Positions 42,294 to 49,272 of a stretch of 51,202 bases of DNA are shown here, piece after piece. The DNA is from Flavobacteriales bacterium (GTDB taxonomy: Bacteria; Bacteroidota; Bacteroidia; JANQJC01): the NCBI GenBank assembly GCA_028281825.1, contig JANQJC010000051.1, positions 1 to 51,202 on the forward strand, given 5' to 3'. The notes beneath the pieces were generated by a model. That model saw nothing but the letters and a program-made list of their open reading frames with translations. It did not search any database and was not told the origin of the DNA. The stretch's first letter is position 1, and each line of letters begins with the position of its first letter. The translations under genes were made by a program, and so were the position numbers.

Positions 42294-43577
42294 ATGAAAC
42301 ACGACAAAACCATCTTCGACCTTATCGAGAAAGAACGTCACCGCCAAACCGAAGGCATTGAATTGATAGCTTCAGAAAATTACGTGAGCGACCAGGTAAT
42401 GGAAGCCATGGGCAGTGTACTAACCAATAAATATGCTGAAGGCCTGCCCAGAAAAAGGTACTACGGCGGTTGCGAGGTAGTTGATGAAATAGAACAATTG
42501 GCTATAGACAGGTTAAAGGAGCTGTTCAATGCTGAGTTTGCTAATGTTCAGCCACACTCGGGTGCCCAAGCCAATGCCGCTGTAATGCTCGCGGTATTAA
42601 AGCCTGGTGATAAAATCTTAGGCTTTGACCTCTCTCATGGTGGTCACTTAACACATGGTTCACCAGTTAACTTCTCTGGTTTGCTTTATCAACCTGTTTT
42701 TTATGGTGTGGGAAAAGAAACTGGCATGGTTGACTATGACGCAATGGAAGCCACCGCCAAAAAGGAAAAACCCAAAATGATTATAGCTGGCGCTTCAGCC
42801 TACTCCCGTGATTGGGACTTCGAGCGTATGCGTGCTATCGCCGATTCAGTAGGTGCACTCTTAATGGCAGATATCGCCCATCCGGCTGGCTTAATTGCCA
42901 AAGGCATCCTTAACGACCCAATGCCACATTGCCATATAGTGACTTCAACCACTCATAAAACCCTGCGTGGTCCAAGAGGTGGTGTAATTATGATGGGCAA
43001 GGATTTTGATAACCCCTGGGGCAAAAAAACGCCTAAAGGAAACATCAAACCAATGTCTGCACTACTTAACTCTGGGGTATTCCCTGGCACGCAAGGTGGC
43101 CCTTTAGAACACGTGATAGCTGCCAAAGCCGTCGCCTTTCAGGAAGCCTTGTCTGATAGCTATATGGAATACTGCGTTCAGGTAGTAAAGAATGCAAAAG
43201 TAATGGCGCAAGAATTTGTTGACCGTGGTTACAAAGTAATCTCTGATGGAACAGATAATCACTCTATGTTGATTGATATGCGCTCCAAAGACATGACAGG
43301 TAAGGCCGCTGAAGAAGCATTGGTACAGGCTGATATCACCCTTAATAAAAACATGGTACCATTTGATGACCAATCACCTTTTGTGACGTCGGGTATCAGA
43401 GTGGGTACACCTGCGATAACAACAAGAGGTGTTAATGAAAAGCAAATCCCTAAAATCGTGGATTTAATCGACAGGGTTTTAATGAATAGAGAAGACGAAA
43501 AGACAATTAAGAAAGTGAGAAAAGAGGTGAACGACTTAATGAGCGAATACCCTCTTTTTGAGAAACAACCTAAATAG
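42294..43577 (+). CDS. glyA: Serine hydroxymethyltransferase
   Basis: A 427-residue PLP enzyme that converts serine and tetrahydrofolate to glycine and methylene-tetrahydrofolate, the main one-carbon source. Clear motifs: [58 protein letters not shown] and the PLP-lysine site [12 protein letters not shown]. Full length. The start is ATG 42294, because an exact -7 box lies between it and an upstream in-frame ATG (42255). It has no recognisable riboswitch. Downstream, a GC-rich hairpin and a heptad repeat array precede the thioesterase gene. Confidence 0.97.
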   Translation: MKHDKTIFDLIEKERHRQTEGIELIASENYVSDQVMEAMGSVLTNKYAEGLPRKRYYGGCEVVDEIEQLAIDRLKELFNAEFANVQPHSGAQANAAVMLAVLKPGDKILGFDLSHGGHLTHGSPVNFSGLLYQPVFYGVGKETGMVDYDAMEATAKKEKPKMIIAGASAYSRDWDFERMRAIADSVGALLMADIAHPAGLIAKGILNDPMPHCHIVTSTTHKTLRGPRGGVIMMGKDFDNPWGKKTPKGNIKPMSALLNSGVFPGTQGGPLEHVIAAKAVAFQEALSDSYMEYCVQVVKNAKVMAQEFVDRGYKVISDGTDNHSMLIDMRSKDMTGKAAEEALVQADITLNKNMVPFDDQSPFVTSGIRVGTPAITTRGVNEKQIPKIVDLIDRVLMNREDEKTIKKVRKEVNDLMSEYPLFEKQPK

Positions 43578-43598
43578 GGAGACGGAAGTCAGAATGTT

Positions 43599-43616
43599 CG
43601 CGGGCGAAAACCCGCG
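43599..43616 (+). other. GC-rich hairpin after glyA, no T-run
   Basis: CGCGGG (43599-43604) pairs with CCCGCG (43611-43616) around CGAAAA. Without a T-run it is not a classical terminator. It may stabilise the glyA mRNA end or slow polymerase. Confidence 0.4.
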
Positions 43617-43634
43617 CGATATTAACTATAAAGA

Positions 43635-43669
43635 ATGCTAATAGCTAAATGCTAACGGCCAAGAGCTAA
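43635..43669 (+). repeat. Five-unit heptanucleotide tandem array upstream of the thioesterase gene
   Basis: Units are ATGCTAA, TAGCTAA, ATGCTAA, CGGCCAA and GAGCTAA: consensus NNGCTAA, period seven. It ends four bases before the thioesterase ATG at 43674, where a ribosome would bind. The same consensus occurs inside the signal-peptide codons at 49297-49331. Confidence 0.7.
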
Positions 43670-43673
43670 AGAA

Positions 43674-44102
43674 ATGGACGGATTTAAATCAAAAACAAAA
43701 ATTCAAATAAGGTTTGGTGATACAGACGCTTTGGGGCATGTGAATAACGCATTTTACCTGAGCTATATGGAGTTAGCCCGTATCGAGTATTTTGATAACG
43801 CGTTAAAGAACATTAAAATAGACTGGACTCAGGATGGTGTGATACTGGCCCGAGCCGAACTGGATTTCCGACAAATGACTTTCTTAACTGACGATGCTTG
43901 GATGCACATTCGCACTTCGAGAATTGGCACCAAGAGTTTTGACCTGGAATACGCCTTGACAGCAGTGCGCAATGGAAAAGAGGAAGTACTGCTCACTGGA
44001 AAGACGGTAATGGTAGGTTTCAACTTTTCTAGCAATCAAACCATTGCCATACTCCCTGAGTGGAGAGAAGCCATCGAGAAGTTTGAAGAAAGGACTTACT
44101 AA
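43674..44102 (+). CDS. Acyl-CoA thioesterase (hotdog fold, 4HBT)
   Basis: A 142-residue single-domain hotdog thioesterase. The conserved 4HBT start is present: IQIRFGDTDALGHVNNAFYL with the catalytic-type Asp17, followed by SYMELARIEYFD. It hydrolyses an acyl-CoA thioester in the cytoplasm; chain length and physiology are not deducible. The immediate upstream region is a heptad array ending four bases before the ATG, so array length would change the spacing of any upstream signal. No operon partner is certain. Confidence 0.9.
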   Translation: MDGFKSKTKIQIRFGDTDALGHVNNAFYLSYMELARIEYFDNALKNIKIDWTQDGVILARAELDFRQMTFLTDDAWMHIRTSRIGTKSFDLEYALTAVRNGKEEVLLTGKTVMVGFNFSSNQTIAILPEWREAIEKFEERTY

Positions 44103-44175
44103 CCACACTTTCCTATTTTTCTCGGCCAAAAAGTTTTCATTATACTTACACGACTGAAAACTTAAACCATAACTA

Positions 44176-44664
44176 ATGTCTGAGCAAGAGAAAAAACCCG
44201 AAGCTAGTGAACACAAAAAGTTAGGTGTAGAATACTTCAACAAGACCTGGACTTTACTAGATAAAGAAGACCGTAAGGAAAGCGAAAAAGAAATGATGAT
44301 ACACCTTTGTCATGCTTCTATGTGGCACTGGATGAACGCACCTGAGTGCACCACCACTAACTTATCTATTGGCTACTGGCAGCTATCAAGAGTATATGCG
44401 GTGGCCGGTGAGCCTGCCAATGCAATCAAATATGGTAATATATGTTTGCAAATCTCACAACACGACTCTGTAGGACCCTTCTTTAAGGCATACGCACACG
44501 AAGCCATTGCCCGCGCTGCTGTTCTAGGAGGCGATAATGAGCAAGCATTGAACCATCTGCAAAAAGCTAATGAGCTTATGCCACAAGTAGATGAGCAAAA
44601 TGGAGCATTACTGATTAAAGATTTAGAGCAATTGATTGAAGCTGTTAATGATAGCGCTTCATAA
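44176..44664 (+). CDS. Small helical, TPR-like protein of unknown function
   Basis: A 162-residue soluble protein. Charged residues dominate the first 40 positions. Residues 60-160 show TPR-like hairpins: LSIGYWQLSRVYAVAGEPAN, then AYAHEAIARAAVLGGDNEQA, then LNHLQKANELMPQ. The two Trp-containing helices (ASMWHWMNAPEC) between them are distinctive. It has no signal peptide. It lies 73 bases after the thioesterase and 14 before the mini cytochrome gene, so it may be co-transcribed with the latter. The function is unknown. Confidence 0.72.
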   Translation: MSEQEKKPEASEHKKLGVEYFNKTWTLLDKEDRKESEKEMMIHLCHASMWHWMNAPECTTTNLSIGYWQLSRVYAVAGEPANAIKYGNICLQISQHDSVGPFFKAYAHEAIARAAVLGGDNEQALNHLQKANELMPQVDEQNGALLIKDLEQLIEAVNDSAS

Positions 44665-44678
44665 CAATTGATACCTTC

Positions 44679-44996
44679 ATGAAAAGCAAAGTACTTACCG
44701 TACTTACTACTCTAATTGTAGGTTGTGCCACCCCAATGCCTATGGTTAAGCCAACCCAAGCTGATGTCGACAGGGCTAAAACCAAATGGGAAAATGCCGA
44801 CTTAGCTTCCCTTCAACTTGGATATACAATTTATTCAGAAAAATGTGGCAACTGCCATAAGTTATATAGGCCAGCTCAGTTTTCAGAGAAAAAGTGGTTG
44901 AACGTAATACCCAAAATGGCTGCAAAGGCTAATATCACTGACAATGAACAGCAACTGATAAGGGAATACTTATTGACTATGCGCGAAAACAAATAG
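44679..44996 (+). CDS. Small c-type cytochrome lipoprotein
   Basis: A 105-residue exported protein: a signal sequence with lipobox LIVGC (lipidated Cys16), then one heme-c site CGNCH (Cys56, Cys59, His60) and a likely distal ligand Met80 in PKMAAKANIT. The helical part is just over 50 residues, so it is a minimal single-heme cytochrome of the mono-heme type. It is anchored in the inner or outer membrane facing the periplasm and may carry electrons. No oxidase or reductase genes are adjacent. The gene immediately upstream is a helical unknown only 14 bases away. The hairpin after the stop belongs to the other strand. Confidence 0.88.
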   Translation: MKSKVLTVLTTLIVGCATPMPMVKPTQADVDRAKTKWENADLASLQLGYTIYSEKCGNCHKLYRPAQFSEKKWLNVIPKMAAKANITDNEQQLIREYLLTMRENK

Positions 44997-45003
44997 CAAA
45001 AAA

Positions 45004-45033
45004 ATAGCCCTGGATGGGAATTTCCAAGGCTAT
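45004..45033 (-). terminator. Terminator of the sigma/anti-sigma unit
   Basis: Arms ATAGCCCTGG (45004-45013) and CCAAGGCTAT (45024-45033) pair with one mismatch; the minus-strand reading is followed by a long T-run (the A-run at 44998-45004). It stops the sigma/anti-sigma transcript. Confidence 0.75.
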
Positions 45034-45102
45034 CTTCAAAAAAACTGAAAGAATGGTTAAGAGGGTCTGTGATAACTCAACCAGCCTTCCTTTTATTCGT
45101 TA

Positions 45103-45738
45103 CTAATTACTCGCTTGTTGAGATAAATCACCATTTGCACGCACTGAATCTCCTTGCTCGGCACCAGGGTGATCAAACTCTGCTACTGGAACAAACTCCC
45201 CATCTACTAGCATATAATACTTTGCTGTCACTTCTTTTTCTTTGCTTGCTCTCATTGGCTCTTCTTTTGTTGTTGTCTCATCTACTATTGGTTGAGTAGT
45301 TTCTTTTTCTTCCTTGGCAGTTGCTACTTCTGTATTCTCTTTCACAACTGGTTTTTCAACAGGTTCTGTTTTCTGCTCCGTCACCATAAAACTCACTTGT
45401 TCAGTTGTTTGGGGCTCCACTTGATTTGGTGTAGCCGCCTGAATAACCACCTCTTCCACTTGTTGAGATTTTTTCAACTCCTCTACTTCATGGCTCAAGG
45501 TGCTGATAGCCATCCTTCCTTCATACGTCTGCCAGGCAGCAAAACCACTGATAGCCACCATGATTATCATAGCTGCGTATTGAGCCAAGTTGATTAATGG
45601 TAGTTGATTCACCTTCGGTACTATGCCATTAAGCCTTTCTTCCATTTTAGACCAATTAGCCTCATCAAACTTATCGTAGTCTGGCTCCAGGTCGTTGCGG
45701 AAAAATTCATCTAAATGTTGATCATCCAAATTTCTCAT
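45103..45738 (-). CDS. Probable anti-sigma factor (single-pass, Thr/Glu-rich periplasmic part)
   Basis: A 211-residue single-pass membrane protein encoded right after an ECF sigma gene, with a 17-base overlap. The cytoplasmic N-terminus (1-50) contains a short helix ANWSKMEERLNGI, the place expected for sigma binding. One membrane helix lies at about 52-70 (LAQYAAMIIMVAISGFAAW). The outer part (75-211) is a low-complexity Glu/Thr/Val/Lys stretch followed by KYYMLVDGEFVPVAEFDHPG. No zinc-binding anti-sigma signature is present. The call as anti-sigma is by operon position and topology. Confidence 0.7.
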   Translation of the reverse strand: MRNLDDQHLDEFFRNDLEPDYDKFDEANWSKMEERLNGIVPKVNQLPLINLAQYAAMIIMVAISGFAAWQTYEGRMAISTLSHEVEELKKSQQVEEVVIQAATPNQVEPQTTEQVSFMVTEQKTEPVEKPVVKENTEVATAKEEKETTQPIVDETTTKEEPMRASKEKEVTAKYYMLVDGEFVPVAEFDHPGAEQGDSVRANGDLSQQASN

Positions 45739-46291
45739 TGTAGTGATTATTTTCTGATTGTAACATACCTCTTAGTTTCTCTCTTGCTTTTGAAAGGTTT
45801 GACTTTGACGCACCAATACTGATATCCAACATCTCGGCAATCTCATGGTGCTTATACCCCTCAACTATATACAGCGTGAACACTAAACGATATGATGGTG
45901 GAAGTTGTTGCACCATTTTTAATATGTCCTCTCTCTCAAGATTTTCAGGAGCAGCCACACTCACCATTGAAACAGGTGCTTCAGCAATGTCTATCACATT
46001 AGAATATTTGTGGTTTTTCCTGTAGTAATCTATGGATGCATTGATAAAAACGCGCCGCGCCCAGCTTTTAAAAGAGTGACCGCTATCGTATAAATTCAGC
46101 TTTGTAAATATCTTCATGAAACCGTCGTTCACTATTTCTTTTGCTTCTTCCTCGTTTTTAGAAAATTTAAGGCAAATACTCATTCCATATCTGAAAAGCA
46201 CTTTATACAACTCTTTTTGTGCTGACCCTTCACCTCGCTTGCACCCTTTAAGTATAGGGCTTAATTGTCTTTTGTCTTCTAAATCCATCAT
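45722..46291 (-). CDS. ECF-type RNA polymerase sigma factor
   Basis: A 189-residue ECF sigma factor with region 2 (about 20-90; core-binding and -10-melting residues in EEAKEIVNDGFMKIFTKL and SFKSWARRVFINASIDYYRK) and region 4 (about 125-180; LPPSYRLVFTLYIVEGYKHHEIAEML and the recognition helix GASKSNLSKAREKLR, here shown in two pieces: LPPSYRLVFTLYI and HHEIAEMLDIS). It overlaps the anti-sigma-like gene by 17 bases. A 6-bp inverted repeat lies 29 bases upstream (46320-46334), which could be its autoregulatory site. The promoter it reads is not identified. Confidence 0.93.
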   Translation of the reverse strand: MMDLEDKRQLSPILKGCKRGEGSAQKELYKVLFRYGMSICLKFSKNEEEAKEIVNDGFMKIFTKLNLYDSGHSFKSWARRVFINASIDYYRKNHKYSNVIDIAEAPVSMVSVAAPENLEREDILKMVQQLPPSYRLVFTLYIVEGYKHHEIAEMLDISIGASKSNLSKAREKLRGMLQSENNHYNEKFG

Positions 46292-46319
46292 AATCTTCTC
46301 CTCCAGTTTTGCTTATCAA

Positions 46320-46334
46320 TACGCAGATTGCGTA
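46320..46334. repeat. Short inverted repeat upstream of the ECF sigma gene
   Basis: TACGCA-GAT-TGCGTA: a perfect six-base dyad, 29 bases before the sigma start. It could be an operator or chance. Confidence 0.35.
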
Positions 46335-46510
46335 CCCATGGATGTCTGATTAACAGCAAAAACGTGTCGTTGGTCGATACTTGTTAAGTTTTCACACTTT
46401 TGGCAGCAAACTATTTTTTAATAAATAGTTAAATATTCACCTTGCCAGCTTCGCAGGAACACCCGTTTTAACTACCTTTAGACCCTCTTTCAATAAAAAC
46501 ACAGTTTTTC

Positions 46511-48595
46511 ATGCTTAATAAAGTTCTCCCTACCCTGTTCGTCCTGTTGATGAGCATACTCCCTTCATTTTCTCAATCCGTAAGTATTAATCCTGAGAAT
46601 ATCCAAATAGTTCGTGATAAATGGGGAGTGCCACACATTTTTGCTAAAACCGATGAAGAAGGTTCTTATGGCCTGGCATGGGCTACCTGTGAGGACAGGT
46701 TTGTAGATTTACAACACACCATGCTTTCAGTAAACTTCAGGCTAGGAGCCTATGAAGGTAAAGATGGAGTGATAAGAGACATTGTAGCCTATCTGGCTGA
46801 TGTAGAAGGTATGGTGGAAAAACGGTACGAGAAAGACCTATCTCCAAAGTTCAGAAATATGGTATCAGCATATGTACAAGCCGTAAATAAGTATGCTGAA
46901 ACCCACCCAAAAGAAATAGTGAGTAAAAAACTATTTCCTATAACTGAGAAGGATATCATAAAAGGATATTCTTTGACTCTCATTTTTATGACGGCAGTTC
47001 ATTATGACCTGGTCAAAATATTCAAAAACTATATTGACCAATATGAGAAGAATACTCCAAAAGGGTCTAATGCAATAGCTATAAGCAAAAGAAATACAAA
47101 AGATGGGAAAACCTACCTGGCTCTTAACTCTCATCAACCACTAAAGGGACCATTTGCCTGGTACGAAGCCCATGTAAACACAGAAGAAGGCTGGAACATT
47201 ACTGGTGGCACTTTCCCCGGAGGAGTTACACTCCATACAGGAAACAATTACGATTTGGGATGGGCACACACTCTCAATTACCCCGACCTTACCGACGTAT
47301 ACAAGCTAGAGATGAACCCTGATAATAAACTACAATACAAATATGACGGTGAGTGGAAAACCCTCAAAGTACGCAAGGGAAAGTTTAAGGTGAAAGTACT
47401 GGGTTTCTTAAAAATACCTATCAAGCGTAAGTTTTATTGGAGTGTGTATGGCCCAACCATCAAAAATAAAACAGGTTTCTATTCAATGCGTTTCCCTGCT
47501 GGATTAAACTGTAAAGCTGGTGAGCAATGGTACCGCATGAATAAGTCACATAGTTATGAAGAGTTTATGGAAGCATTGCACCTGCAAGGCATACCTGGCA
47601 CCAACATAGTCTATGCGGATAAAGAAGATAATATCTACTACCTATGCAATGGACAATTCCCTTACCGAGATGACAGCTACGATTGGAAAATGGTTTTACC
47701 GGGCAATACCTCCAAAACACTTTGGGAAGCAAATAAATATTACCCTCTAGATAGCTTAGTCTTTAAACTAAACCCTGAATGTGGTTTCGTTTTCAATACC
47801 AATAACCCTCCTACCCAAAACTCTTGTACTGACGAAAATCAAATTAATTGCAACCCCACTTTCGGCTATCAGCAAAAGAGCAACAATCGCGGCTTGAGAT
47901 TACAGGAATTGTTGGAATCAAAGTCAATGATGAGCTATGAGGAATTTAAAGAAATCAAATATGATAAAACCTACCGTAAGCCAATGTATAATTTTGCGGC
48001 CGAAAACATCGAATTGATGTTCAATTTGGATGAAAACAAATATCCTGAGATTGCTGAAAGCATCAAAATATTGAAGAATTGGGACCGTGTTGCAGACATA
48101 AATCGCGAAGGTGCCCCACTTATGGCAATGGCTATTCAATACATCAAAAAGCGTTTGTTTAAAGAAGGTAAACTACCAGGAAGCAATACGTTGGATGAAA
48201 GCTATTATGTGGATGCTTTAACTTATGCTCACAAATACATTAAAAAGCATTTCGGCACTGTGCATGTTAAGCTAGGTGAAGTGCAGCGCCATATTCGTGG
48301 TGATGTGAACCTTCCAGCCTATGGAGCTTATGATGTGCTAACCGCAGCAGAAGCCAAGCCACAAAAAAACGGACAGATAAAAGTTACTTCAGGTGAGTCA
48401 CACATTCAATTAGTGCGCTTCTCTAAAGATGGTGTGGAGATAGAGTCAGTGGTACCTTATGGTGCATCTGATAATCCAAATAGCCCCCACTATACAGACC
48501 AAATGGAAATGTACGCCAAAGGTCAACTAAAACATATGACATTGGATAGAGAAGAACTTTTCAAAAACGCAGAGAAGATTTATCACCCGAAGTAA
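46511..48595 (+). CDS. Penicillin acylase-family Ntn hydrolase (secreted)
   Basis: A 694-residue exported N-terminal-nucleophile hydrolase of the penicillin acylase / acyl-homoserine-lactone acylase family. Signal peptide MLNKVLPTLFVLLMSILPS, then the alpha subunit with IVRDKWGVPHIFAKTDEEG and GLAWATCEDRF. The autocatalytic nucleophile is Ser186 in PKGSNAIAISKR; it starts the beta chain, with GGTFPGGVTLHTGNNYDLGW (in pieces: GGTFPGGVTLH and GNNYDLGWAH) following. It cleaves an amide after self-processing; whether the substrate is an acyl-homoserine lactone, an antibiotic or another amide is not known. It may use the near -7 box TACCTTTA at 46473-46480. It stands alone. Confidence 0.92.
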   Translation: MLNKVLPTLFVLLMSILPSFSQSVSINPENIQIVRDKWGVPHIFAKTDEEGSYGLAWATCEDRFVDLQHTMLSVNFRLGAYEGKDGVIRDIVAYLADVEGMVEKRYEKDLSPKFRNMVSAYVQAVNKYAETHPKEIVSKKLFPITEKDIIKGYSLTLIFMTAVHYDLVKIFKNYIDQYEKNTPKGSNAIAISKRNTKDGKTYLALNSHQPLKGPFAWYEAHVNTEEGWNITGGTFPGGVTLHTGNNYDLGWAHTLNYPDLTDVYKLEMNPDNKLQYKYDGEWKTLKVRKGKFKVKVLGFLKIPIKRKFYWSVYGPTIKNKTGFYSMRFPAGLNCKAGEQWYRMNKSHSYEEFMEALHLQGIPGTNIVYADKEDNIYYLCNGQFPYRDDSYDWKMVLPGNTSKTLWEANKYYPLDSLVFKLNPECGFVFNTNNPPTQNSCTDENQINCNPTFGYQQKSNNRGLRLQELLESKSMMSYEEFKEIKYDKTYRKPMYNFAAENIELMFNLDENKYPEIAESIKILKNWDRVADINREGAPLMAMAIQYIKKRLFKEGKLPGSNTLDESYYVDALTYAHKYIKKHFGTVHVKLGEVQRHIRGDVNLPAYGAYDVLTAAEAKPQKNGQIKVTSGESHIQLVRFSKDGVEIESVVPYGASDNPNSPHYTDQMEMYAKGQLKHMTLDREELFKNAEKIYHPK

Positions 48596-48601
48596 GGCTT
48601 A

Positions 48602-49192
48602 TTATTTAGACATTACTATGAAATCATAGGCATGTTCTGTGAAATACAGAGGAATTTCTCCCCATTTGTAGTTTTTGTCCTTTGCAACCAAATGTGTTGT
48701 TCTTATTAGTTGCATAAAACGAGTAATAATTATTTGTTCACACCAATCTCTTGCCTCCTCACTCCCTGTTGGGTAATCAACAAATGCTTCTTGAATTTTT
48801 TCTAATCCTTGAAAAACATATACAGAATTTATCTCATCTCTAGTATTTGTTTCAAAGTCACTCAACCAATCCATCTCTTCTAAATCCAAACCACCATCTT
48901 CTGAATATCCAAAACCATCTATAAACCATAAGTCAGTATTGATATCAAACTCATTCATTTCAAAATACATAGCTTTCAATGCTGTCTTCTTTGCAGCGCT
49001 TGTGTAAAAGGATTCAATCCATTCAGTCAAATCTTCAGCTTCATCAATAAGTGATATCTCTAGTATTCCGTGAAAATCAGTTTCAGGTAGTTTCCTTAAC
49101 TCTTCTTCTGCAATTTTCAAGGCTTCTCCAAAGTCTAACTTTTCGAGAAATGGATTAATTCTCTCAGCAAACTCAAAATTCATATTCTTCAA
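48602..49192 (-). CDS. Acidic protein of unknown function
   Basis: A 196-residue soluble, strongly acidic protein without a recognised family. Features are the helix FLEKLDFGEALKIAEEELRK near residue 14, the aromatic-acidic DINTDLWFIDGFGYSEDGGL near 83, and the C-terminal LVAKDKNYKWGEIPLYFTEH. There is no signal peptide. It converges with the penicillin-acylase gene with six bases between stop codons. It could be an immunity- or SUKH-like protein by general character, but no motif supports this. Confidence 0.6.
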   Translation of the reverse strand: MKNMNFEFAERINPFLEKLDFGEALKIAEEELRKLPETDFHGILEISLIDEAEDLTEWIESFYTSAAKKTALKAMYFEMNEFDINTDLWFIDGFGYSEDGGLDLEEMDWLSDFETNTRDEINSVYVFQGLEKIQEAFVDYPTGSEEARDWCEQIIITRFMQLIRTTHLVAKDKNYKWGEIPLYFTEHAYDFIVMSK

Positions 49193-49272
49193 TTAAGTAC
49201 TCAAAAATAACATTTCATCCATTCCAAATCCCATCATTTCCCTACCTTCACGCTTCAATTTTTCAAATAGAA

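Noticed and set aside
42180-42294. Glycine riboswitch before glyA
   Set aside because: The predicted leader is only about 17 bases, too short for any aptamer.
43599-43616. Intrinsic terminator of glyA
   Set aside because: The stem is good but no T-run follows, so it is recorded only as a hairpin.
45103-45720. Plus-strand Leu/Phe-rich open frames opposite the anti-sigma-like gene
   Set aside because: They are shadow frames of the Glu/Lys/Thr-rich minus-strand gene; they have low complexity and no start context.
49200-49272. Second promoter TACCTTCA before the adhesin gene
   Set aside because: It matches the -7 consensus at only four of six fixed positions; too weak to list.
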